This document shows, piece after piece, positions 34,158 to 42,350 of a stretch of DNA of 64,000 nt (its first letter is position 1; each line of letters starts with the position of its first letter). The position numbers and the translations under genes were made by a program. Origin of the DNA: Cryobacterium algoricola. Its GTDB lineage: Bacteria; Actinomycetota; Actinomycetes; Actinomycetales; Microbacteriaceae. The notes under the pieces are model-generated. The model saw nothing but the letters and a program-made list of their open reading frames with translations, was not told where the DNA came from and ran no database searches. The DNA lies in the NCBI RefSeq assembly GCF_004402485.1, contig NZ_SOFG01000009.1:225439-289438 (forward strand), written 5' to 3'.

Positions 34158-35443
34158 TCGAAATCACAATGCCGCGCCTGTCTGACACCATGACCGAAGG
34201 TGCGATCGCGGTGTGGCACAAGCAGCCCGGCGATCGGGTCGAGGTGGGCGACATTCTCGTGGAAATCGAGACTGACAAGGCCACGATGGATTACGAGGCC
34301 TATGACGCCGGCACCCTCTCGAAGCAGCTGGTGTCAGAGGGGGAGCAGGTTCTGATCGGCGCCCCCATCGCCCTGCTGGACGACGGTAGGGCGACCCTCG
34401 TGCCCGAGCCGGCCGTGGCTTCTCTTGGCGCGGTGCCAATTGCCGCTGCGCCCGCAGCTGACCTTGCTCCGGCGAAAGGCGCCCCGGCGCCGGCCTCGCC
34501 CGTCACCGAAGAAGGTGCCCGCCTATTTGCCTCCCCGCTCGTGCGGAAGCTTGCCAGGGAGAACCACCTCGACCTGAGCCAGGTCCACGGGACCGGCCCC
34601 GGCGGTCGGATCATCCGTGCTGACACCGTGGGCCTGCTTGAACAAGAGCCGGTCACCGTCGTCGCCCCGGCCAGCCGTGCGGTCGCGGCTCCGGTGCCCG
34701 CGGCCGCAGCGACCGGCGCCGTCGCAGCTACAGAGGACAAGCGTGGTTCGGAGGCAGTGGCGCTGAGCAGCATGCGGCGCATCATCGCGCGCCGCCTCGG
34801 CGAGAGCGCCCGCACCATCCCGCACTTCTACGTGACAGCAACAGCGGATGCCGAAAACCTTGTGCTGCTGCGCACCGACCTCAACGTTCAGCTGGTGGCG
34901 GCCGATCGCCCAAAGGTCAGTGTCAACGACTTGCTCATTCGCGCGAGTGCGCTGGCGCTGCGAGAACATCCGCTGGTGAACGCCTCGTACATCGACGATG
35001 CGAGCGGCGAGATGCTCGTGCATCACCGCATCAACGTGGGTGTCGCCGTCGCCGGGGCCGTGGGACTGGTGGTTCCGGTGATCGAGGATGCGGACCAGAA
35101 GACGGTCAGCCAACTCGGCACCGAGGCCAAGGCCTTGGTGGCACTAGCCAATACCAAGAAACTCACGGCGGCGCAGATGTCTGGTGGAACCTTCACGATC
35201 AGCAACCTCGGCATGTTCGGCGTCGACCAGTTCACCGCCATCATCAACCCGCCCGAAGGGGCGATCCTCGCCGTCGGCGGCATGTCCCTCGAGGCTGTTG
35301 TCGTGGGGGAGGAGATCCTGCCCCGCCACCGTATGACGTACACCCTCTCCGCGGATCATCGGATCATTGACGGGGCTTTGGCCGCTCAGTTCCTGCAGAC
35401 ACTCACCCGCCTCATTGAGAATCCGTGGACCATCCTGGCCTGA
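34154..35443 (+). CDS. Dihydrolipoyl acyltransferase (E2)
   Basis: A 429-residue E2. A lipoyl domain (1-78) has the modified lysine in EIETDKATMDYE. An Ala/Pro-rich linker follows, then a peripheral-subunit-binding domain (about 120-155, ASPLVRKLARENHLDLSQV) and a catalytic domain ending with the HRMTYTLSADHRIIDGALAA active-site motif (His-x3-Asp-Gly). No E3 (lipoamide dehydrogenase) gene is in the window, so it must be supplied from elsewhere. The specificity (pyruvate versus acetoin) cannot be fixed by reading. Confidence 0.92.
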   Translation: MIEITMPRLSDTMTEGAIAVWHKQPGDRVEVGDILVEIETDKATMDYEAYDAGTLSKQLVSEGEQVLIGAPIALLDDGRATLVPEPAVASLGAVPIAAAPAADLAPAKGAPAPASPVTEEGARLFASPLVRKLARENHLDLSQVHGTGPGGRIIRADTVGLLEQEPVTVVAPASRAVAAPVPAAAATGAVAATEDKRGSEAVALSSMRRIIARRLGESARTIPHFYVTATADAENLVLLRTDLNVQLVAADRPKVSVNDLLIRASALALREHPLVNASYIDDASGEMLVHHRINVGVAVAGAVGLVVPVIEDADQKTVSQLGTEAKALVALANTKKLTAAQMSGGTFTISNLGMFGVDQFTAIINPPEGAILAVGGMSLEAVVVGEEILPRHRMTYTLSADHRIIDGALAAQFLQTLTRLIENPWTILA

Positions 35444-35513
35444 AGCGGGTGCCCCCGCTCCACCAGCCTCGCTCGACCCACACTCACGAACGTAGAAGAT
35501 AGGACGCACCACA

Positions 35514-36299
35514 ATGGCACGCACAGAAAACGGAAAAGTCGCACTCATCACCGGTGGGGGACAGGGAATCGGGCAAGGAGTCGCCGAGCGACTCCACGCT
35601 GACGGCTTTAGGGTGGCAATCGCCGACCTCAACCTCGAGACCGCGGGCGCCGTTGCCGAGTCGCTGGGCGGACTGGACGGCGGTGCACTCGCGATGCACA
35701 TGAATGTTGCCGACAGAGGGAGCGTGTTCGCCGCCGTTGCACAGACCGTGACCGATTTCGGCGGCTTCGATGTGATCGTCAATAACGCCGGCATCGCCCC
35801 TACCTCTCCTCTCGCGGAGATCACCGAGGAGAGCATTGCCAAGATCTTCTCCATCAACTACAACAGCGTGATCTGGGGTATTCAGGCCGCCACGAAGGCG
35901 TTCAAGGAGCTCGGTCACGGTGGGAAGATCATCAGTGCCGCATCGCAGGCCGGTCACATCGGCAATCCCGGCCTGGCGTTGTACTCGTCGACGAAGTTCG
36001 CGATTCGCGGTCTGTCCCAGACCGCCGCTCGCGACCTGGCCCCACTGGGTATCACGGTCAACACCTTCGCCCCAGGCATCGTGCGGACACCCCTGATGGA
36101 GAACTTGGCGAAAAAGTTGGCCGCCGACAACGACAAGCCGGAAGCGTGGGGATGGGAGCAGTTCACCAAGGGCATCGCCCTGAACCGACTTGCCGAGGTC
36201 GCCGACGTCGCAGGCGTCGTCTCTTTCCTGGCCGGACCCGACTCCAACTACATCACCGGACAGTCGATTCTGGTCGACGGTGGAATGGTCTTCAACTAG
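35514..36299 (+). CDS. SDR oxidoreductase, acetoin/diacetyl reductase-like
   Basis: A 261-residue short-chain dehydrogenase. The NAD-binding motif is TGGGQGIGQGVAE (about 13), NNAGIAP is at about 88, and the catalytic Ser and YSSTK are at about 143-160. The C-terminus (GQSILVDGGMVFN) and the overall pattern match meso-butanediol dehydrogenase/diacetyl reductases. It begins 70 bases after E2, so it may share the operon. It could convert diacetyl, acetoin and 2,3-butanediol, linking the dehydrogenase complex to acetoin metabolism; this is inference. Confidence 0.85.
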   Translation: MARTENGKVALITGGGQGIGQGVAERLHADGFRVAIADLNLETAGAVAESLGGLDGGALAMHMNVADRGSVFAAVAQTVTDFGGFDVIVNNAGIAPTSPLAEITEESIAKIFSINYNSVIWGIQAATKAFKELGHGGKIISAASQAGHIGNPGLALYSSTKFAIRGLSQTAARDLAPLGITVNTFAPGIVRTPLMENLAKKLAADNDKPEAWGWEQFTKGIALNRLAEVADVAGVVSFLAGPDSNYITGQSILVDGGMVFN

Positions 36300-36381
36300 T
36301 CAGGTAAAAATCTCTGCCCCGTGCACGATCGGGCAGCCGCACGATTTTCAGCGACAGCCTGAGAGAACTTGGGTATTGATG

Positions 36382-36415
36382 CGTGCACGTTTATTCAACG
36401 TTTATTGCCTCGAGA
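36382..36415. repeat. Integrase-arm-like repeat, copy 1
   Basis: CGTGCACGTTTATTCAACGT followed by TTATTGCCTCGAG. It has the pattern CAC-TTTATTCA-N-TTATT shared with copies at 36833, 50808 and 51249. The placement on both sides of each tRNA-like core resembles arm-type integrase binding sites; function is inference. Confidence 0.5.
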
Positions 36416-36549
36416 CGGGCCGAGGCGGGCCGAGGGGTTGCGATATCATTTTTCGAAACATCGCAAGGAACTGTGGATCAGATCGAGATCAGTCCAGATG
36501 CGTCTAGGTCTCGGAAGAAGAGTCGCTTGGCCAGGAAGGGCCCGTCGCA

Positions 36550-36586
36550 ATCCGTCGGTCCCGGGTTCAAGTCCCGGCCGCCCTAC
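36550..36586. repeat. 37-bp tRNA 3'-end-like core, left copy (att-like)
   Basis: The 37 bases are identical to 50966-51002. They contain a T-arm, CCGGG-TTCAAGT-CCCGG, followed by CCGCCCT and A, which fits an acceptor 3' strand and discriminator. No matching AGGGCGG 5' strand or anticodon arm lies upstream, so this is only the 3' end of a tRNA. Identical tRNA 3' ends are classic attachment cores of integrative elements. Confidence 0.75.
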
Positions 36587-36832
36587 CGAAAAATCTCTTC
36601 TGATCAGGAATTTTAGTTTGGTCATTTCTCATGAGATTTGAGTGAATAGTCAAGAGGATTCGGGTCAGCGTCGCGCGGGTGGAACAGAACAACAGCCTGA
36701 CCAGCACTTATATTCTTCTGTTTTGTCGGTGACGAGGCGATTGCTGCGAACGGTCATGGGTTCTAGCGACGCCTGGTCTCGAGAATGCGCGCTGATCTGC
36801 ACGTTTCTTTAGCTCTGGCATGTGGCACTTGG

Positions 36833-36867
36833 TGCCGCGCACTTTTATTCACCACTTATTCGCTCGG
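36833..36867. repeat. Integrase-arm-like repeat, copy 2
   Basis: GCCGCGCACTTTTATTCACC followed by ACTTATTCGCTCGGA. It aligns with the copies at 36382, 50808 and 51249 and closes the left flank repeat. Confidence 0.5.
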
Positions 36868-37174
36868 AACGCGTCGTCGGCTGGTGAAATTCGTCTGTCC
36901 GATGAGGAGATTTGCCGTAGTTGTTGAGTCGGTGCGTGTCGGGTGGCGTGGGTCTTGCCAGCGCTCTTCGAAAAGTAGGCCAGTAGCGCCGACAGTTTCG
37001 CACGGCCAAATTTTCAACAAGCGTAGACGGGAGGCCAGGTGACGTGGTCATGAGCCTCGCAGCCAGGTGGTTCCACTGATTCTGAGGGGCGTGGTCGTGC
37101 TCTGTCATAGTTGTCTCCGCCGTTGCTTTGTGGGCACAATCAACAATGGTCATCCTGGACTGTATAGTCACTAC

Positions 37175-37528
37175 ATGCTGACGATTTCCTCGCGTCTGGG
37201 CGTGATGAACCGGATCGGGCGCGCGATGGCCGATCCGACCCGATCCAAAATCCTGTTGAGCCTGCTCGAGGAACCTGGTTACCCGGCGAAGCTCGCCCGA
37301 GAATTGGAACTCACCCGCTCGAACGTTTCGAACCATCTCAGTTGTCTTCGCGGCTGCGGCCTTGTTGTCGCCGTGCCCGAAGGGCGACAGACCCGGTATG
37401 AGATCGCCGACAGGCACCTGACCCGGGCGCTTCAGTCTCTGTTCGACGTTGTCCTCGCGGTCGATGATGGCACGGCCTGCGTAGACGAGAACTGTGACCA
37501 GCCGCTCTGCTGTGGGACGCCCGTGTGA
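37175..37528 (+). CDS. cmtR: CmtR-type ArsR/SmtB metal-sensing repressor
   Basis: A 117-residue repressor that matches mycobacterial CmtR, a Cd(II)/Pb(II) sensor. The winged helix has LTRSNVSNHLSCLRGCGLVV, holding the two helix-4 cysteines that bind metal in CmtR, and a C-terminal Cys-rich tail (ACVDENCDQPLCC) may supply the third ligand. I chose the ATG at 37175 (MLTISSRLG); the frame is open from 37067. TGTATAGTCACTACA just before the start is an imperfect palindrome and probable operator. It overlaps the cation transporter gene by four bases. Confidence 0.9.
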   Translation: MLTISSRLGVMNRIGRAMADPTRSKILLSLLEEPGYPAKLARELELTRSNVSNHLSCLRGCGLVVAVPEGRQTRYEIADRHLTRALQSLFDVVLAVDDGTACVDENCDQPLCCGTPV

Positions 37529-38211
37529 CCGCCCCGACGAATGGTTCAGGCGCCGTCCTAGATTCTGTGCGGAAACTGGTCCTCCAGCGTCGCATTCGAA
37601 TCATCGTCGGCATAACGATCACCTACAACGTCCTAGAGGCGGTCATCGCTATCGCTGCAGGGAACGTGGCGTCCTCTGCCGCACTCATCGGCTTCGGGCT
37701 CGACTCGATTGTGGAAGTGCTGTCCGCGGTGGCGATCGCCTGGCAGTTCGCCGCTCCGGATCCTGAGAAACGGGAAAAGGTCGCTCTGCGCGTGATCGCG
37801 TACGCATTCTTTGCCCTGGCGGCTTATGTCATCATCGAGGCCGGCTTGTCCATCTTCGGGCTTCGGGAAGCCGCGCAAAGCCCGGTGGGCATCGTCCTCG
37901 CCGCTGTCAGTCTCGCCGTCATGCCCTTCCTGAGTTGGTTCGAACGTCGAACCGGCCGCGAACTGGGGTCCGCGTCGGCGATCGCCGATTCGAAACAGAC
38001 CCTTATCTGCAGCTACCTCTCCGCCGCTCTCTTGATGGGCCTGGTGCTCAATTCGCTGCTGGGTTGGGCGTGGGCCGACTCCGTAGCCGCTCTCGTGATT
38101 GCGGCCTTCGCTATTCGTGAAGGCCTCGAAGCGTGGAAGGGTGAGAGTTGCGCGGTCCCGATCAGCGCACTTACCGGGGAACGCGTCATCGAGGACGACC
38201 ACTGCTGCTAG
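37525..38211 (+). CDS. CDF-like cation efflux protein
   Basis: A 228-residue membrane protein with about six helices, related to the cation diffusion facilitator fold but without the usual cytoplasmic C-terminal domain. GFGLDSIVEVLSA in helix 2 and AIADSKQTLICSYLSA in helix 5 hold the Asp residues expected for the transport site. It ends with ...EDDHCC, a likely metal-binding tail. Co-translation with CmtR suggests Cd, Pb or Zn efflux. Confidence 0.85.
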   Translation: MTAPTNGSGAVLDSVRKLVLQRRIRIIVGITITYNVLEAVIAIAAGNVASSAALIGFGLDSIVEVLSAVAIAWQFAAPDPEKREKVALRVIAYAFFALAAYVIIEAGLSIFGLREAAQSPVGIVLAAVSLAVMPFLSWFERRTGRELGSASAIADSKQTLICSYLSAALLMGLVLNSLLGWAWADSVAALVIAAFAIREGLEAWKGESCAVPISALTGERVIEDDHCC

Positions 38212-38262
38212 CCAGCGACTCTGGAAGCGGAAGTCACCGGACGGACTAAGGCACAATCCGTG

Positions 38263-38844
38263 TCACGGTTGGATGTCGTTGATGCGGCGGTAGAGCGTGG
38301 TGCGGGACATGCCAAGATGACGGGCCACCTGTGAGGGTTGTTCGCCGGATTCGATGAGTTGGAGAGCGTTGCGGATCTGGTGCTCGGTGAAGGTCTTCCG
38401 TCGACCGCCGCGGTGTGTGCTCGAGGAACGTCGTTTGAAGACGCTTTCGCGGATGCGGTCCCGGGCCACCTCTAATTCCATGCCGGCGACGGCAGCCAGA
38501 ACCGTGAGGACTGTGTTCCGTCCCGAGGCGCCGGAGTTGTCTGTGGACTCGCTGATGTCGAGGACTCGGGGTGCTGCCCCGTTTGCGCGGAGCGTCCCAG
38601 TCAGCGCTAAGAGGTCGGAGGTGGAGCGTCCCAAGCTGGCCAGCGTGGTGATGACGAGAGTGTCGCCCTCCCGAAGTGTGCCGATGGCGCGCTCCAGGAG
38701 AGAGGGATCGGTGCGACTGCCACTGACGCCTTGGTCGACATAGATGTCGTCTGGCCGGACGCCCGCATCGGCGAGGTCCCGTACTTGGTGGTCGGCGTCC
38801 AGGGCCTGCGGTGAAACTCGGGCGTACCCGAGCAGTGTGCCCAC
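38263..38844 (-). CDS. Serine recombinase (resolvase/invertase family)
   Basis: A 193-residue protein. The catalytic domain starts GYARVSPQALDADHQ with the nucleophile Ser, and the C-terminal HTH (GGRRKTFTEHQIRNALQLIE, then VARHLGMSRTTLYRRI) binds DNA. The segment equivalent to the conserved LDRLGRST reads LASLGRST, so the Asp-Arg before Leu-Gly is replaced by Ala-Ser. That Arg (Arg68 of gamma-delta resolvase) is normally essential, so activity is doubtful. The start is set at GTG 38844, since upstream sequence overlaps the SHOCT gene; an ATG at 38904 is possible. Confidence 0.85.
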   Translation of the reverse strand: MGTLLGYARVSPQALDADHQVRDLADAGVRPDDIYVDQGVSGSRTDPSLLERAIGTLREGDTLVITTLASLGRSTSDLLALTGTLRANGAAPRVLDISESTDNSGASGRNTVLTVLAAVAGMELEVARDRIRESVFKRRSSSTHRGGRRKTFTEHQIRNALQLIESGEQPSQVARHLGMSRTTLYRRINDIQP

Positions 38845-38857
38845 GTTCGGACCTTCG

Positions 38858-39100
38858 CTACCTGCCGTTGAGGATTTCGCGGCGCTGCCGATACTCGTTC
38901 TCATCGATTTCACCGCGTGCGAAACGTTCGTCGAGGATCGTTCTGGCCGAGCCGGGTGCGGCGCTATTGTCCTGCTGAGGGCGATCTCCGTGGAAGAGCC
39001 GGTAGAAGACAAACGCCAGGGCAACGATGCCCCCGATGGCGAATATCCACGCGAAGATCATCCATGGACCTGTCCAGCCCATCCCGCCGCACCCCATCAT
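38858..39100 (-). CDS. SHOCT-domain small membrane protein
   Basis: An 80-residue protein: a Met/Gly/Trp-rich start (MMGCGGMGWTGPW), one membrane helix (about 13-36), and a C-terminal SHOCT motif ILDERFARGEIDENEYRQRR. SHOCT proteins are small, membrane-linked and of unknown function, often found with copper or stress genes. A second, similar protein is encoded at 50351 at the other end of the island. Confidence 0.85.
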   Translation of the reverse strand: MMGCGGMGWTGPWMIFAWIFAIGGIVALAFVFYRLFHGDRPQQDNSAAPGSARTILDERFARGEIDENEYRQRREILNGR

Positions 39101-39162
39101 GGTGTGCTCACATTCTCTTGTCGTTCATTCGTGGAATTGGTGTTCTCTGTCGGAGCTGCAGG

Positions 39163-39867
39163 TCAGGACACCTTGCCGGGTCCGTCCAGGCCTCCGGTGC
39201 AGGGGGAGCCGGGTTCTGGAGCAGTTGCGGCCCCGCGGTACTTGGCGATGAATGCCGCGAGTCGGGGATCGGCCGGGTCGCTGATGTCGAGCTGCGTGCC
39301 CCAGGCCGATGCGACGATCGATGATGGGAGACCGGCGAACGGAGACAGGATCGCGTATGTCGAAGGGATCTCCTTGCGCAGAGCCGCGAGCTGATCACCC
39401 GTCACTTTTGAAGCGTCATAGGTGACCCACACGGCGCCGTGCTCGAGCGAGTGCACTGCGTTTTCGTTGGGGACGTTGTCGGAATACACGCCACAGTTCA
39501 GGAGTGTGACGGAATGGTCGCCGCCCACCGGCGGCAGCGGGTTGTATTTCACGGTGCCGGTGACGTGCTGGGAGGTCTGGTTCGGGAAGGTTTGTACGCC
39601 GTCAACGGATGTCGGTGCTGCCGCGTTCTTGGGGGCGCCGGTGGTTGTGACGACGAGGACGACGACGAGCACGACGATCCCCGCGGCGGACCAGGCTGCG
39701 GCGATTCCGATCTTCCGGTTCCGTTTCGCTTTGGATTGTTCCCGCTTCAAGGAGGCGACTTTTTCTGCCCGACGCACGGCTCGTTGCTGCTTAACGGGGG
39801 CCGGCGGGGCTCCGTGACCTCCGCCAGCTGAGTGGTCGTCCGAGTGTGGGGGTGTTTCACGAGCCAT
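39163..39867 (-). CDS. DUF3105 membrane-anchored protein
   Basis: A 234-residue protein with a charged cytoplasmic start, one membrane helix (about 50-75), and an extracytoplasmic DUF3105 domain with NCGVYSDNVPNENAVHSLEH then GAVWVTYD. The conserved Cys-Gly-x-Tyr and His-x3-His region may bind metal. I chose the ATG at 39867 (MARETPPH); the frame opens earlier at 39993 without support. It lies at the end of a run of small redox and membrane genes transcribed in the same direction, suggesting a role in copper or thiol handling at the cell surface. Confidence 0.85.
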   Translation of the reverse strand: MARETPPHSDDHSAGGGHGAPPAPVKQQRAVRRAEKVASLKREQSKAKRNRKIGIAAAWSAAGIVVLVVVLVVTTTGAPKNAAAPTSVDGVQTFPNQTSQHVTGTVKYNPLPPVGGDHSVTLLNCGVYSDNVPNENAVHSLEHGAVWVTYDASKVTGDQLAALRKEIPSTYAILSPFAGLPSSIVASAWGTQLDISDPADPRLAAFIAKYRGAATAPEPGSPCTGGLDGPGKVS

Positions 39868-39868
39868 G

Positions 39869-40093
39869 TCAGCGGTCCTTCGGTTCAGGTGAAATGTACC
39901 CGATGGTGTCCTGTAACGACTTGAGTTCGGCTCGGGCGGCCTGAATGTCCCCTTGGACGTCCGTCGCCGGCTTAACGCAGCACGCGGCGTCACCCGGGGC
40001 GGTTCGGATGCGCAGCATAGGGCGCATGCAGAACCGCCAAGTCAGAGCCGCGGCAACGACGGTCGCGACCAGGGAGATCAGAATGGGGATCAC
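39869..40093 (-). CDS. Small membrane protein with Cys pair
   Basis: A 74-residue protein starting at GTG 40093 (overlapping the previous stop). It has one helix (about 2-22), a short loop CMRPMLRIRTAPGDAACC with three cysteines, and a polar helix ending the protein. No family recognised. Its position in the island operon suggests metal or thiol binding. Confidence 0.65.
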   Translation of the reverse strand: MIPILISLVATVVAAALTWRFCMRPMLRIRTAPGDAACCVKPATDVQGDIQAARAELKSLQDTIGYISPEPKDR

Positions 40094-40302
40094 GCGGTCG
40101 GTCCGGTCCCGGGGTGGCGTTCGTCGAATGCCGCGGCCTGTGGGCGGAGGGCGGCCACTTCGGCGCGCAGGCGGGCGAGTTCTTGTTCTTCGGGACCGTC
40201 GACGGTCTTTCCGTGGCCGCGTCCGCGCATCATGAACCACATCATCAGGCCTATGCCGACGGGGCAGATCAGGGCGGGGAGGATGTAGAGGAATTGCTGC
40301 AT
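40090..40302 (-). CDS. Small membrane protein, single helix
   Basis: A 70-residue protein with a membrane helix (about 4-25, ILPALICPVGIGLMMWFMM) followed by a charged helix LARLRAEVAALRPQ. It overlaps the next gene (GTGA) and follows the thioredoxin-like gene by two bases, so it belongs to the same transcript. Resembles small DUF2933-like proteins, but I cannot confirm this. Confidence 0.7.
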   Translation of the reverse strand: MQQFLYILPALICPVGIGLMMWFMMRGRGHGKTVDGPEEQELARLRAEVAALRPQAAAFDERHPGTGPTA

Positions 40303-40304
40303 GG

Positions 40305-40598
40305 TCAGGATCCTTCTGGTCGGGTGGATTGGGTTGAGTCGGGGGTTTGGAGCATGGTGGTGAATTTCCGCCGGAGGGCGCGGGTGGACAGACGCCCGTG
40401 CGCGATCAGCAGGCCGTTGGCGACGAGTCCGGGGGTGAAGGCCAGGCGCTGCTCGCGGGCGATCGCACGGCCGGCATCGCTGTTCACGTCGACCTCGTCG
40501 ATCTGGAGGGGGAATTCGGCGGACAGTTCGGCCAGCACTCGTTTTCCCGCGATACAGGAGGGGCAGGCGCTTTGAGTGAGTAGGGTCAGGGCGATCAT
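40305..40598 (-). CDS. Thioredoxin/glutaredoxin-like protein
   Basis: A 97-residue thioredoxin-fold protein with the active-site CPSC (SACPSCIAGKRVLAELSAEF, about 11-15) and cis-Pro in LAFTPGLVANGLL. It would reduce or swap disulfides in the cytoplasm. The ATG overlaps the stop of the redoxin gene. The downstream neighbours are membrane proteins of the same operon. Confidence 0.88.
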   Translation of the reverse strand: MIALTLLTQSACPSCIAGKRVLAELSAEFPLQIDEVDVNSDAGRAIAREQRLAFTPGLVANGLLIAHGRLSTRALRRKFTTMLQTPDSTQSTRPEGS

Positions 40599-41266
40599 GA
40601 CGTCGTATCGGTCTTCAAGTCGAGGAGGAGCTGGTCGACGGGTACGAACATGGTGTATTTCGGAGCCCCGCCGTAGTCGGCGCGCCATGTGATGGTGCCG
40701 TCGGGACCCACGAGGATGAAGCTGTGGCCATCGGTGCTGGTGCCCATCATGCCGAATTCGTTGGCCCGGTACTTCTTCGAAGTGACCAGGTCGGGGTCGG
40801 ACAGGACCGGGGTTTTCAGGCCCATGTCGGTGGTTTTCCGAGCGATTTGCTGGGCCGGGTCGGTTGTGATGGACACGACGGCGTCGATTCCCGCTGCCTG
40901 GAGCTTCGCGGCGTCCGTTTCCAGGCTGGTGATCTGCGTCCAGCAGGGTTCGCAGGCCAGGCCCTCCTGGAAGAAGAGCAGCACATTCTTGCCGGAGTAG
41001 TCGGACAGGGACACCTGTCCGCCGGAGTTGTCGGCGAGCGTGAAGCCTGGTGCGACCTGACCGATGCCGGGGGTTCCGACGTCGTACGACGACTGCATCG
41101 TCGTACCGGCGGCTGCAGTCGTGGGGGCGTTGGCGCTGGCGAAGACGCCGTATAGCCCGGCGAGGACGATGCCGGCGATCAGCAGCCCGGTGATCCAGCC
41201 GAACCAGCCGGGGCGGCGGGACCGGATGCTGGGGGACTGTTGCCTGTTTTTGGGGGCGGAACTCAT
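40595..41266 (-). CDS. Membrane-anchored peroxiredoxin/redoxin protein
   Basis: A 223-residue protein with a membrane helix (about 22-45) and an extracytoplasmic AhpC/TSA-like domain. The active site reads GLACEPCWTQI (CxxC, about 105). Family motifs include APGFTLADNSGGQVSLSDYS and the HSFILVGPDGTITWRADYGG region. It is likely reduced through the CcdA-type protein encoded just upstream, which overlaps it by four bases. Peroxidase or thiol reductase activity remains open. Confidence 0.88.
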   Translation of the reverse strand: MSSAPKNRQQSPSIRSRRPGWFGWITGLLIAGIVLAGLYGVFASANAPTTAAAGTTMQSSYDVGTPGIGQVAPGFTLADNSGGQVSLSDYSGKNVLLFFQEGLACEPCWTQITSLETDAAKLQAAGIDAVVSITTDPAQQIARKTTDMGLKTPVLSDPDLVTSKKYRANEFGMMGTSTDGHSFILVGPDGTITWRADYGGAPKYTMFVPVDQLLLDLKTDTTS

Positions 41267-42240
41267 TTGGTGGTGTCCTGTCCTGTGCGTGCGGAGGTTT
41301 CAAGGGCTGCATTGCTGCAGCAACTGGAGTCAGATTCCGTTGGTTCAACCGGCTCGCCGGTCGACGCCGGGCTTGGTTCCTGGGGTTCCGGTTCGGTGTG
41401 GTGGGTGGCACGCCAGACGAAGTAGCCGATTCCGGCAACCAGCACGATCGCGACGGCCCAGCCGGGAAGCCAAGCGAGCGCCTTGGTCGCCACGGAGACA
41501 CTGTGTTGCAGGTCAGCACCGAACTGGGCCAGCCAGCCGCCGGAGGTCATGCCGGGTCCGACGGCGGCCTGGATATAGGTGAGGATGGCCATCACGATGA
41601 GTAGGACGGCGGAGGCGAAGCTGCCGACGGCGAGGCTACCGCTGAACCGGCCGAGGCGCAGGGTGATCTGGCGTCCCTGAAGCCACTTGCTTGAGCCCCA
41701 ATCCTTACGGTCCCAGACCAGCGCCAGTATGGCGAGGGGGGCGACCATTCCGGCCACATAGGTGAGGCCAACGGCCAGGGCCGCGGGGAACGAAGCGGTT
41801 GCGCCGGAGAGGACCGCTACGCCGATGAGTACCGGAGCGCAGCACGAGCTGGCCGCTCCGGAGAACACTCCGAGTCCGTAGACCGAGGCGAGGCCGTGGC
41901 CGGCGGGAACTCGGCGCGCGAGCATCGGAAGCTGCAGCTTCCAACCGAACAGCATCGCAATGCCGCCGATCAGCATCGCCGTGGCTGCGATCGCGAAGAC
42001 GATCGCGTGTTGGCCGGAGATCAGCCCGATCAAGGCCGTTGCTCCCAACCCGATCGGCACGATGATCGTGGCGACCCCGGCGGCGAAGACCAGGGTCGCT
42101 CCCACGATGCCGGAACGCCGCCGCATGCCCGACGCCAAGTAGGCGGGCAACATCACCGACACGCAACAGGGCGCGAGCAGGGCAACCAGACCGCCCAGAA
42201 AGGCGGTGAGCAGAGTGCCGCCGAACAGTAGATTTTCCAT
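41263..42240 (-). CDS. CcdA/DsbD-type thiol electron transporter
   Basis: A 325-residue membrane protein with about seven or eight helices that carries electrons across the membrane from cytoplasmic thioredoxin. Paired cysteines occur in LAPCCVSVMLPAYL (helix 1) and SSCCAPVLIG (helix 4), a CC rather than a single Cys each. The tail ends with DSSCCSNAAL. I chose the ATG at 42240 (MENLLFGG); the frame opens earlier at 42285. A BlaI-type operator sits 42-70 bases upstream. It leads the thiol operon running to DUF3105. Confidence 0.88.
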   Translation of the reverse strand: MENLLFGGTLLTAFLGGLVALLAPCCVSVMLPAYLASGMRRRSGIVGATLVFAAGVATIIVPIGLGATALIGLISGQHAIVFAIAATAMLIGGIAMLFGWKLQLPMLARRVPAGHGLASVYGLGVFSGAASSCCAPVLIGVAVLSGATASFPAALAVGLTYVAGMVAPLAILALVWDRKDWGSSKWLQGRQITLRLGRFSGSLAVGSFASAVLLIVMAILTYIQAAVGPGMTSGGWLAQFGADLQHSVSVATKALAWLPGWAVAIVLVAGIGYFVWRATHHTEPEPQEPSPASTGEPVEPTESDSSCCSNAALETSARTGQDTTK

Positions 42241-42281
42241 ATATTCTTCGCCTTCACCCGGGCCGCATCGTGCGCGGACAT

Positions 42282-42310
42282 TCACCTATCCTCCTAAGGA
42301 GATTAGGTGA
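42282..42310. promoter_or_regulatory. BlaI-type operator, ccdA promoter copy
   Basis: TCACCTA (42282-42288) and TAGGTGA (42304-42310) are perfect inverted arms, with CCTAAGG in the centre. The central block CCTAAGGAGATTAGGTG (42293-42309) matches CCTAAGGGAATTAGGCG upstream of blaI with three mismatches. It sits just before the CcdA start. Confidence 0.75.
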
Positions 42311-42350
42311 TCGTGATGCGATTGTCTAACTGGCGTGCCGAAGCTGAAAG

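Larger units (their letters stand above)
36376..36868. repeat. Left flank repeat of the metal/redox island
   Basis: This stretch has no gene and matches 50802-51280 in several blocks, interrupted by unrelated DNA. Blocks include the integrase-arm-like motif at both ends, the 37-bp tRNA-like core at 36550-36586, and a ~280-base stretch after the core with roughly three quarters identity by eye. It is followed by about 300 bases without a gene before the CmtR-type repressor. It looks like a recombination site of an integrated element. Confidence 0.65.

Noticed and set aside
36480..36600. Complete tRNA gene at the left core
   Set aside because: Only the T-arm and acceptor 3' strand are present; no AGGGCGG 5' strand, D-arm or anticodon arm can be paired upstream.
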